In this document: one piece after another, positions 55,081 to 64,000 of the stretch
Position numbering within the stretch: position 1 is the first letter of the stretch
Layout: every line of letters begins with the position of its first letter
Assembly: GCA_025766275.1 (NCBI GenBank)
Contig: JAFKAC010000023.1
Span: 1-64,000 of the forward strand
Length of the DNA stretch: 64,000 nt
Source: Lactarius indigo
Taxonomy: Eukaryota > Basidiomycota > Agaricomycetes > Russulales > Russulaceae
Direction of reading: 5' to 3'
The notes under the pieces: model-generated
The model's database searches: none
The model's input: the letters and a program-made list of their open reading frames with translations, nothing else
Told to the model about the DNA's origin: nothing
Made by a program: the position numbers and the translations under genes

Positions 55081-55411
55081 CCATGCTACTCGGAATACAA
55101 TAAAACGTATATTTCAAGTACAAACACGACCTATCTGCTGATGCAGATGAACTTTCGAGGCCCATGTTTATACATCCTATATATGAGGGACTATATTGGA
55201 TCTCAAATGGAGAGATTAAACCCATAAACCCACCATTAACCCTTTACTGAATTAGCTTTTACCCCCCTACAATGGGTTGCTCCTGAGTCGACTAGTGCTC
55301 GTATGTTGGCCATTGTGTAACTGGTGCAAATCGATACTGGAACTCTCATAGAACAATAGCAAGTCATGATTACACTGTTACAATTAACTGCCCTCACCCA
55401 GGCCGATGGGT

Positions 55412-57330
55412 TCAGGCGTCCTGAAAACCCTCCTTTTTCCACAACTGTTGGAGGATAATGTCTTTTACGTTGTCTGATTCTCCTGCTACTCCATTAAGCC
55501 AATCGCTGGCGCGCTGTTGAGGGGGTATTTCTTGAACCGCCCTAGTAGTGACTTCTGGTTCTTGTTGGTGATAGTCGGTGTCGATATACCGACTAGTTGA
55601 TGCTTGGGGTTGATGTCCCCCTCGTGGTTGTCTGCAATCACGGGCCATGTGTCCATCCTTTCCGCAATTATAACACGTGACTGGCCTTTGGTTATTTCAT
55701 CCTCCGCCTCTTTGGAGGAATCCTCCTCTCGGCCGGTATGGGGGACGAGGAGCGAGTATATCTTCTGCTCCTGCAAATCACCCTCGGATTCGATCTGCCG
55801 ATGTGTCCATTGCATTTGGGTCTCGAGGCAGATTCCTTGGTTGCCAAGAACTCCTTGGCGGTCCCTGCCATTGTCGTTGTTGTTGCGGTCGTCCTTGTCC
55901 TTGCCCTTGCGGAACCCCTTTATTTAATACTGCTTTGAGGTGAAGGTATTGCTGTTGGCGGGTGGTCGCAGCTTCCTTCCATTCGCGATAGTTACGGGGA
56001 TTGTCAAGGGTGTAGACCTTCTCATACAGGTCCTTCGGCAATCCGCTTGCAAATAGATCCAACGTCTGGGGATCATCGAGTCGATACTGAGCGCGGCGTA
56101 TTAATTGTTTGAACTGGGTGCAATACTCATCTAGGTTGCCCCCGATCATTTTAACTCCTTTCTTAAGCTCATATTGAGCTTGTTCCTGCTCCATCGTATT
56201 TCGGAAGCGCTGCATGAAGCTGCGCGTGACTTCGTTCCATAATCCTTCACTGGTGCAGAGTATCCCTGCTTGTATTTGGCCATTAAGCCAGGTGAGCATG
56301 GCCAATACCCATTCGCTGACGTTGACACCCTTGATGTATGATAGAAAGAGTAGAGCTCGTCGATACGGTGTAGCCATAATGCCTTCGTCAGCGTTCATTC
56401 CCTAATAGATGTGCCATTGAGTGAGGAACGCTTCGACTTTGGCGCGTTCTCCGTCAAATACTGTTGGTGCTTTGCCAGCTAGCTTATTACTTGGAGGGGG
56501 AATAATAGGACCTGCACCTGGTAATCCTCCTGTTGGCGGTCCTCCTCCTGGTGGTCCTCCAGGAAATCCTCCAGGGAATCCTCCGAATCCAGGTCCGCTT
56601 GGTGGGGGTCCTCCTCCCAGTAAGTCGCCGGGGGGTCCGCCTCCACCACTGGGGGGGTCGGCTACGTCTGGCCCGATGGCGCGGTGGATTGCTACATCGT
56701 CGTTGGTCATTCGATGACCAGTGTAGGGGTTGATGGGAGCTAAATTAGCTCTGGATTCTTCTGCAATTCGTCTTTGTTCTTCTAGGGCGATTTGATCCCT
56801 TGCTTCGGTGGTAAGCTGTAATTCTTCTTGCGTAATGGTGGCGGTTGCCATTGCAACTGCTGGACTGTGGACGTGAATTACCTCTGGTTTGGGTTGGTGA
56901 ATGGTGAGGGACTCAGTTTGTTGTATAATATGGTCGCCAATGGCCCCTAGACTGGCTTCTTCTGCTGGTGTCGATCCCCTACTTGGTGACTGACTTTCAG
57001 AGGCTTCTTCTCCGCTGATTCCTTCGTCCGTATGTTCTTGTGCTTGTCCGTCAATAGGACCATAGTCTGCGCGGCTATTAAGCTCTCGCGTGTCAATGTC
57101 GCAGTTGTAGTTTCTTCCTGCTGGTCATACGATATCCCAGCGATGGTCTATGGGGTTCCAAGTAACCTCGGTCCAACAGAGGTGGTCGAAATTGAACTCA
57201 ACGGGTCGGAAACGGTTGGGACCATTGAATTCTACGAAGAATCCAGTGTCTTCTCCTCGTTCTCTCCACTGAGCTGCTCCCAAAAATCTTGTTGGTACGT
57301 TGCGATCTCCTCGTCATTCAATGTGATAGG
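55412..57330 (-). pseudogene. gag: Gag of element C, with stops
   Basis: Frame from about 57330: N-terminal domain (RNVPTRFLGAAQW, FVEFNGPNRFRPVEFNFDHLCW) as in B2; MATATITQEELQ at 56851; a Gly/Pro-rich stretch; Gag core (VFDGERAKVEAFLTQWHIY); CCHC knuckle (CYNCGKDGHMARDC); end KKEGFQDA. Stops: TGA at about 57125, TAG at about 56402 (Trp in B2) and TGA at about 55778 plus one further in the knuckle linker. Slippery GGGTTTT is at 55430-55424. Pol is open from there to the protease site near 55270. Confidence 0.82.
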
Positions 57331-57378
57331 GACGGAAAGACGTCCACTGGTCTCTGGTCGAGTACGCCACGATGTGGA

Positions 57379-57389
57379 ATCTTGGTCTT
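57379..57389 (-). promoter_or_regulatory. Self-priming primer-binding site of element C
   Basis: The element-strand AAGACCAAGAT lies two bases after the LTR. It is complementary over 11 nt to the LTR segment at minus 57634-57624, which starts 34 nt after a TATAAG box (minus 57668). Confidence 0.72.
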
Positions 57390-57391
57390 AA

Positions 57392-57900
57392 TGTTACGCT
57401 CCACCGGCGTTAGTCCAACTTGGACATGGAAAAGGTGTAATCGACTTAGCAAATATCGGGCGAATGGGGATCACGTGTCGACCCAACACAAACTGAACAG
57501 GGGCACACTGGCACACGCTGCAGTCAAAGTGAAGAAGTTCTATCCCTTGGTGGATAGGAGTGGGAGTACTCTCTAGCCGAAGGCTAAGGCAAACAGGAGA
57601 CGAGTCAAAGTGGTGGATTGAAGAAGACCAAGATGGGGACTCTTGGTCTTCCAAGTCAACTACTTATACAGGTACGCATGGGCTTTAAAGCGCCACTAGA
57701 ATGGTAAGTAACCAGTAGCGTAACTAGCTCGAACCCTAGTACAGCTATCCTAGGAATGAGTCATACATGAGTCACAATCACATGCAAACTACTATGCTGA
57801 CTGATACGATGTAAGAGTCCATGACTAATGTAAGTGCCGGACCGTAGTCATAACTGGTCATGAGTCGTGTGTAAAGAGTCATCAAGTCTGTACTGTAACA
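57392..57900 (-). repeat. 5' LTR of element C (LTR-C, 509 bp)
   Basis: Plus-strand start TGTTACGCTCC and end TACTGTAACA. Same family as 10157-10664. It carries the AAGACCAAGAT / TCTTGGTCTT hairpin. Confidence 0.85.
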
Positions 57901-58061
57901 GGTGGAACCTACAGCTCTGCGCGTCATCGCAGAAGGTCCAATGGACTCGCGGACCGGGACACTTATCTCTTGGTTTGTGGCTTATCTCAGCCTTTTCTTC
58001 GTCATCTTCCTGTTCTTCACGTAACTGTGTCCGTCGTATTGCCATTTGCCAAGGTCGTGAG
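57901..58061 (-). repeat. Partial LTR-H, resumed at 58786-58800
   Basis: It aligns with 63206-63360 of the LTR-H copy at 62563-63380 (shared CATCGCAGAAGGTCC). Interrupted by LTR-I, it finishes at 58800 with AACCATAACA. Its other end is lost at the LTR-C boundary, suggesting element C inserted into it. Confidence 0.75.
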
Positions 58062-58780
58062 TGTAACGTTATAGTAGGAACGTTCAGCTTGGCGTGAGCA
58101 AGTCTGGTCTTTCTATGTCAATGAGCGAGGGTTCAGCCGGTTAATGGCAAGGTTTAAGTGGTTAACAAGGATCTCAGAGTATGACACAATACTCAAGATG
58201 TGAGTGGAGTTCAAGGGGGTTCAAGAGGTTCGATGGTTTAGCAGAGAGTTACCCCAAGGGAATGGGAAAACAATGTATACTGTGATGGTAAAGAAGTCGA
58301 GTCTAAGGATACAAGCTACCTAGGGCCACGACTTATATAGAAAAGGGTTTGTTTGTGCGGAACAAACAAATGGTGCAATCCGCAGCAAGCGTGAGAAGTA
58401 ACACAGCAATCCGCAGCAAGCGTGAGAAGAAGGTACAGCAATCCACAGCAGGCACGGGAAAAAGAAGAAAGTGTGCACAGCTATCCGCAGTAAGTGTGAG
58501 AAGAAACAAGGATATAAAAGGCAAGTGAGACATGTCTCAGTTTTAACAAAAGTGAGACACCTGCCATAAAAGGGTGCATTTAGCCCAAGTATAGTAGTAA
58601 TAAAGACTTATAAGGACAATGAGTGTCTCATTGTCTCACTTTGCACTAGGAGAGAATCTTAAGGCTCCTAGTGCGCAGCAAGTCCAAGAAAGGGAAAGCC
58701 AAGAAAGGAAAGACTTTCCCATGAATGCAAGTGTAAGTAAGAAACTAATAGTAAAGTCAAAACAAGTCCAGTCCGTAACA
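58062..58780. repeat. Solo LTR-I with target duplication GTGAG (719 bp)
   Basis: It runs from TGTAACG to GTCCGTAACA, with GTGAG at 58057-58061 and 58781-58785. It contains four imperfect copies of CAATCCGCAGCAAGCGTGAG near 58375-58505. No other copy is in this window, so its strand is not assigned. Confidence 0.82.
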
Positions 58781-58800
58781 GTGAGGGTAGAACCATAACA

Positions 58801-60640
58801 TGTGTCTCAAGCTATGTGACTTGTTTGATGTGCGCATGCATCAGATCTGTGCCTAGGCATGTGCCACTGAGTGTCTGTACTTGTATGTGAGCATCCAGGA
58901 TGCTCGCACACTGCACACACACTGCAGATTATGTGCACACATGATTGTGCAGACCTGCTGTGTCTTAAGCATTTATATTCATTTGGTATATGTATATCAA
59001 TTCTGCATCACAGCATGTGATACTGAGTGTCTGTACTTGTATGTGAGCGTCCTGGATGCTCACACACTGCACACACACTGCACATTATGTACACACACTG
59101 TTGTGTGCATGTTACGGTTCCATCCTCACAACTTCGGCAAACGGCAATACAACAAATGCAATCCTGTGGAGAACAGGAAGATGACAAAGAAAAGGCTGAG
59201 ATAAGCCATAAACCAAGAGATAAGTGCCCCGGCCCACGATTCCATTGGACCTTCTGTGATGACGCGCAGAATTGTAGGTTCCACTGGCCCGGATAGAAGC
59301 CAATATCAACATCGCCCGTCACGTGACCCCAGCATGTGACCTGGCTAGAATGCACCGGAAGAGTCCAGATGAGCTTGTGCCTGGCTGACTGATGATTGGT
59401 ACCTGATGACTGATACTGGCTGCAGATGACTCATAGATGATTACACTGTTACGATAAGGATGACTGACGTCTCGCTCTGATTGGTTGACTGACTGTATGC
59501 TGACTGATGATTACACATTCCTGATGACACTCTTACTGTACGATTATTCACCCTAGGATTGTTGTATTAGGGTTTCTGAGTTTGAACCTTACGATAGCTG
59601 GAGTATAAGTAGGGTAGCTTGTATCCCCTAGTTCTCCAGCTTGAGATCCTGTGGAATTGTACTTGCTGTTTGTGGTCTTCCCTCTATCTTTTGAGCTGGG
59701 CTGTTTGCCATCCCTTTGGGCTGTCTGCTCATTCCCCTTTCCTTTCCCTCTCTTATCTGCCATCCTCTGCCTCTCGGCATTTCTGTCTGATAGAAGGCTT
59801 TGGCTGACGACTTGGGGCATCATGCTCCCACAGAACCATCCAAGTTGGACACTACGCCCGTACAAGCGTAACAGTGCACCTCCTGTGTCTCAAGCTATCT
59901 GACTTGTTTGGTGTGCGCGTGCATCAGATATGTGCCTAGGCATGTGCCACTGGGCGCCTGTACTTGTATGTGAGTGTCCTGGACGCTCACACACTGCACA
60001 CACACTGCACACCATGTACACATATGATTGCATGCACCTCCTGCATCTCAAGGCCATCTGACTTGTTTGGTGTGTGCGTGCATCAGATCTGTGCCTAGGC
60101 ATGTGCCACTGAGTGTCTGTACTTGTATGTGAGCGTCCTGGACGCTCACGCACCGCACACACACTGCACATTATGTACACACACTGTTGTGTGCACCTCC
60201 TGTGTCTCAAGCTATCTGACTTGTTTGGTGTGCACATGCATCAGATCTGTGCCTAGGCATATGCCACCGAGTGTCTGTACTCGTATATGGGCGTCCAGGA
60301 CGCTCGCACACTGCACACACACCGCACAGCATGTGCACATATGATTGCATGCACCTCCTGCATCTCAAGGCCATCTGACTTGTTTGATATGCACGTGCAT
60401 CAGATCTGTGCCTAGGCATGTGCCACTGAGTGTCTGTACTTGTATGTGAGCATCCTGGACGCTCACACACTGCACACACACTGTACATCATGTGCACACA
60501 TGATTGTGCAGACCTGCTGTGTCTTAAGCATTTATATTCATTTGGTGTATGTATATCAATTCTGCATCACAGCATGTGATACTGAGTGTGTGTACTCACC
60601 TGTGAGTGTCCTTGATGCTTGCTCACTGCATACAGAATAT
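58801..60640. repeat. Tandem satellite, ~160-bp monomer in ~320-bp dimers
   Basis: Units share CTGACTTGTTTG, GATCTGTGCCTAGGCAT, GTATGTGAGCGTCCTGG and a CA-rich stretch. Starts near 58801, 59880, 60040, 60200 and 60360, plus divergent units at 58960 and 60515. Two monomer types (TCTCAAGCTATCT and TCTCAAGGCCATCT) alternate, giving a ~320-bp higher-order period. A solo LTR interrupts it at 59110-59873. The frames across it are repeat artefacts. Confidence 0.88.
59110..59873 (+). repeat. Solo LTR-H with target duplication GTGCA (764 bp)
   Basis: GTGCA at 59105-59109 and 59874-59878. The ends are TGTTACGGTTCC and CAAGCGTAACA. TATAAG at 59604. It is the inverse of the copy at 62563-63380 and sits inside the satellite. 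Confidence 0.9.
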
Positions 60641-60764
60641 ACATATCATCAATCATATGTGCAGCCCACCCCTGGCCCACCCCCGGTCCACCCCTGGGCA
60701 TGCTGCTGAATTCACCCCTAGGGTGTGTAAAAAGTGCTCATAACCTGGAGAACTCACCCCATCA

Positions 60765-62015
60765 ATGCCAGAGGAAGGACAATACCCTCCTACACCCCCT
60801 CCCAGACAATCACCCACTCCCCCTCCCGAACCGCCAGTGCCTTCGCTGCCATCCTCTGTACCTTCTACCCCACCACCACCACTAGAACCTTTCACTCCAG
60901 TCCACGTCCATACCCCCATTGACTATAACCGACCCGACTCCCCCCCCGAAGACACTAACAACCCTGGCGCCCCCTTCTTCCCAAACATACAAGGCACCCC
61001 GAAGTTCTACCCATTACAGATCCCGCTACCTGATGGTGGATCTAACACTGCAAAGTATATCTACTATCGCAAGGGATTCACTGAGGTAGTGGGAATGATG
61101 GGTGCTAGGCAACCACACTATGGAGAGACGGTCTACCTCTCATCGCTCAGGCCTAACGTCTCAGCCCCCCCCTTCACAGCTGAGCAACTTCAGTTCTTCA
61201 ACCCCCACGATATCCACGCTTGCACCTTAGACGAAACTCTCATTGAGCTCAACTCCCCGCGACTCATGGCTGAAGTCACCAGGCTGTGCACTGGGCTGCT
61301 TGCACTCAAGGAGATTGATGAAAAATGTGAGAAACTGGAGGAGGACACGCGCAAACTACGGTCTGAACAGCTCACAGTGGACCTAATGCTGGCCAGCACT
61401 AAAAGACGACTTCAGTATGCGGGAGCCCTTGCCACCATCGGCAATGAATACGCACGAATGACAGTGCTCCCAGCCCCACTCCAACACTCACGTTACGCCA
61501 TTCCCTTTTCCCCGCGACAGGGAGGACCACTAGAATTCCCCCGCCTCGCCAACAAGCCCCATCGACAACGCTGCTACCATTGTAATAGCCCTCACCATCT
61601 CGTACGCGATTGTCCTACCAGACCACGACCAGCATGTCGACACTGTCAGAGTCAAGAACACCAATCTTACCAGTGTATCTTTCGCCGCGCAGGGATGGTC
61701 GCCGAAGTCATCACCACCTCCCAAGCAGACGAACGCATTCGACAAGCAGTGACTACTGAGGCGACCACTTCCTTCACCGTCCCGGAACCACCGACAGTCG
61801 CAGCCGAAACTCAAGGGAGGTGGTGCGGACGGTGCTTCCGCACCAATGCTGATCACGACGAAATTTGATGCCCCCAGTATGAAATGTGTCGTAAGTGCGG
61901 ACGCCGGGGACCCCTCTTTTTCCTCAAAACCCATCACTGTTGGCTCGACATTTCTCCATGGCCGGAGAATGACCTCGATGCTGACATTTACGACCTTGTT
62001 GACCCAGAGTGCTGA
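60765..62015 (+). pseudogene. Third ORF with zinc knuckles, 3' end of a gypsy element
   Basis: Open from an ATG at 60765 to TGA at 61866-61868; the same frame then continues to TGA at 62013-62015. Pro-rich N-terminus (about 1-60), then a region alignable to the third ORFs of B1 and B2 (PLQIPLPDGG, MMGARQPHYGETVYLS, LNSPRLMAEVT), a coiled-coil-like charged helix, and two CCHC knuckles (CYHCNSPHHLVRDC, CRHCQSQEHQSYQC). A further Cys-rich stretch follows the stop (CGRC, CPQYEMC, CRKCG). Zinc knuckles suggest nucleic-acid binding. The upstream element is lost; the polypurine tract GACGGGGGGTAA and the LTR follow at once. Confidence 0.6.
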
Positions 62016-62049
62016 AGTCAAGGCGTCTTCAGACCAAGACGGGGGGTAA

Positions 62050-63445
62050 TGCTACGATTTTCCTTGGACTCGTTCTTTCACACACCATTATTCCGTCCCC
62101 TATACTATACGAGCCCTGTACGATTACGCAGACTTTACAATTATCCGATTCCTATCGCACACCCTACTTATCAATGTCTCCTTCTGATAAGGTTCGACAT
62201 GTGCTAGTTTCCGCTGCGTTCCCAATCACGTGCGATCCTGCGTGATTCCCCTTTGTTCTTGATATATCTATGCTTTATTCTCTTTATGCCTATCCCTTTA
62301 TTCCTTAACTCAGCAATGGCACCATCTATTTGTGACAGCCACACAGTACAACCTCTATTTAACCCTAGTCATACCTAGCTTGTATGGTAGACTAGACTTC
62401 TTGTGTAATACTACACTTGAACGCCTTTGTGCCCTTCCCTGTCTCACGAATCCACTGCCTTTGCTAGACCTTCGAGTCTTAGCACTCCTCTACGATCTGA
62501 GTGACTAACGTCCTTGTGATCCTTGTGCACCATTCTACTGAAGCCTCGCCTCAGAGCTTGCGTGTTACGCTTGTATGGGCATAGTGTCCGACTTGGACGG
62601 TTCTGTGGGAGCACGATGCCCCAAGTCGTCAGCCAACTTATGGGGGAGGCAAATACAGCCAAGGCGTCCCCTAGTCGACAAGGATACTAACAGCCTTCTA
62701 TCGGGCAGAAGTGCCGAGAGGCAGAGGATGGCAGATAAGAGAGGGAAAGGAAAGAGGAATGAGCAGACAGCCCAAAGGGATGGCAAACAGCCCAGCTCAA
62801 AAGATAGAGGGAAGATCACAAACAGTGAGTACAATTCCACAGAATCTCAAGCTGGAGAACTAGGGGATACAAGCTACCCTACTTATACTCCAGCTATCGT
62901 AAGGTTCAAACTCAGAAACCCTAATACAACAATCCTAGGGTGAATAATCGTACAGTAAGAGTGTCATCGGGAATGTGTAATCATCAGTCAGCATACAGTC
63001 AGTCAACCAATCAGAGCGAGACGTCAGTCATCCTTATCGTAACAGTGTAATCGTCTATGAGTCATCCGCAGCCAGTATCAGTCATCAGGTACCAATCATC
63101 AGTCAGCCAGGCACAAGCTCATCTGGGCTCTTCTGGTGCATTCTAGCCAGGTCACATGCCGGGGTCACGTGACAGGCGATGTTGATATTGCTTCTATCTG
63201 GGCCAGTGGAACCTACAATTCTGCGCGTCATCGCAGAAGGTCCAATGGAATCGCGGGCCGGGGCACTTATCTCTTGGTTTATGGCTTATCTCAGCCTTTT
63301 CTTTGTCATCTTCCTGTTCTCCACAGGATTGCATTCGTCGTATCGCCGTTTGCTGAGGTCGTGAGGATGGAACCGTAACATTGCGCTACCGTGATTCGAC
63401 TGACTTGGTACAGGTCATACACGACGCCCCTGTAGTGGCATTACA
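62050..63445 (+). repeat. 3' LTR-D interrupted by LTR-H
   Basis: Parts 62050-62562 and 63386-63445 form one LTR of about 573 bp, starting TGCTACGATTTTCC and ending GGCATTACA, like the solo copies at 4307-4891 and 18975-19561. It follows the third ORF and a polypurine tract, so it is the 3' LTR of that element. Confidence 0.85.
62563..63380 (-). repeat. Solo LTR-H nested in LTR-D, duplication TTGCG (818 bp)
   Basis: TTGCG at 62558-62562 and 63381-63385. The ends are TGTTACGCTTGTATGG and AACCGTAACA. Inverse orientation to 59110-59873. Confidence 0.92.
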
Positions 63446-64000
63446 CTGTTGTTAAGCCTCATGGAAGTGATCAGAGAGGGTGGAACCTCCGTGAAAATAA
63501 GTTCAGTCTCAGTGAAGGATCCAAGGATTTTGATGAGCAACTATTATACTTCACCAACGGATCTTCCACCACTGAATATACATTTACCAGGCCAAAATGG
63601 TGTGGATCCTCTCTCTGACATTCATGTCTGTCGACTGACATCGGCAGCTTCTTGTCAAGAATGCATGGACAGTTTGGCGTCAGTAGGCGGCATGATGATA
63701 AATATGCCATCGGCAGCTTCCAGTCCAGCTCCTATAGCACCTGAGCATCAAGAAAATCCAGCAGGTGGAAACATAATGACTACCTCAGCGGCAGCTTCTG
63801 GTCTAGAACCTATGGCATCTGAACCTCAAGAGCCCTCGGCAGAGATAGGCAATCCAAGAGCCCCTATTCCCAGGAGGAAGAAGGATTCGTATGCATCTGG
63901 TAGTGGTGTTCACAGTGAGTCCTGAATTTTGTCATGCAGATGTGTTGAGGAATAAAATTGCCAAAGAAATTGTTACCAGATCGGCAGCAAAAAGGAGTGC
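63446..64000 (+). other. Possible exon of an unknown gene at the window edge
   Basis: A plus-strand frame at 63449-63925 (158 codons) is Ser/Ala/Pro-rich, with a short Cys/Met-rich middle and a charged end, then TGA. It has no family I recognise. A donor-like GTGAGTCC follows CACA near 63912, so it could be an exon continuing beyond the window. Its first codons lie right after the LTR, so any 5' end has been displaced. Confidence 0.35.

Larger units (their letters stand above)
55236..57900 (-). mobile_element. Ty3/gypsy element C, 3'-truncated
   Basis: Minus-strand 5' portion: LTR (57900-57392), self-priming site, gag and the first ~65 codons of pol up to protease DSGATH. It ends near 55260. 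The truncation abuts the segment that follows the array at 54372-55080. Confidence 0.85.

Noticed and set aside
56421..56717. Gly/Pro-rich plus-strand ORF (collagen-like)
   Set aside because: Antisense shadow of the Gly/Pro-rich linker of element C gag. The similar frame at 47002-47274 is the antisense of B2 gag.
59890..60497. Cys/His-rich minus-strand ORFs suggesting zinc-finger proteins
   Set aside because: They are the ~160-bp satellite read through; Cys and His spacing simply repeats with the unit.
63449..63925. Complete host gene at the right edge
   Set aside because: No family recognised, its 5' end touches an LTR, and a donor-like site near its end suggests at most one exon. Kept only as a low-confidence region.

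Overview
The window comes from a filamentous fungus, almost certainly a basidiomycete of the Agaricomycetes. Supporting signs are 41-78 bp GT-AG introns, a Plavaka-type DNA transposon, a DUF6698-like gene, an expanded Agaricomycete-type gene family, chromodomain Ty3/gypsy elements, and decay concentrated at CpG. The species cannot be named from sequence alone. Most of the 64 kb is a retrotransposon graveyard; host-like genes are sparse.

Layout. 127-3506: 5' half of a Ty3/gypsy element (family A), cut off in reverse transcriptase by an LTR of another family. 4016-7433: minus-strand Ty1/copia element with its 5' LTR, broken by a solo LTR. 8125-10664: three solo LTRs. 11657-16348: an apparently intact seven-exon gene of unknown function with a tandem array of palindromes inside one intron. 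17100-23130: degenerate minus-strand Plavaka transposase split by a 991-bp tRNA-headed retroposon and two solo LTRs. 23622-25269: decayed DUF6698-like gene. 26150-34167: complete chromodomain gypsy element (F) with 776-bp LTRs and target duplication. 34539-35895: a 344-bp-arm inverted repeat running into a second palindrome array. 35896-50061: 5'-truncated gypsy element (B1) into which a complete relative (B2, 40238-48431) inserted in the opposite direction. 50308-52322: intact seven-exon gene of an expanded Agaricomycete family. 52440-55080: a third palindrome array, two exons paralogous to the 11.6-16.3 kb gene, and a fourth array. 55236-57900: 5' part of another gypsy element (C). 57901-63445: nested LTRs, a ~160-bp satellite, and the 3' end of a gypsy element with a zinc-knuckle third ORF.

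Main conclusions. (1) Four gypsy LTR families share one architecture: the primer-binding site beside the LTR is complementary to a 10-11 nt segment starting 34-35 nt after the TATA box, the signature of Tf1-like self-primed reverse transcription. (2) All 17 differences I found between the two intact LTR pairs fall at CpG, and the premature stops I checked are nearly all TGA where a relative has, or the context suggests, CGA. Methylation-linked deamination therefore dominates decay, and the insertions are younger than raw divergence implies. (3) An uncharacterised gene family carries arrays of short hairpins at one fixed intron position in two paralogues with different repeat sequences. (4) Several gypsy elements carry a conserved third ORF downstream of integrase. 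LTR family letters A to I are used only within this annotation. I worked by eye, so coordinates of diverged repeats may be off by a few bases.
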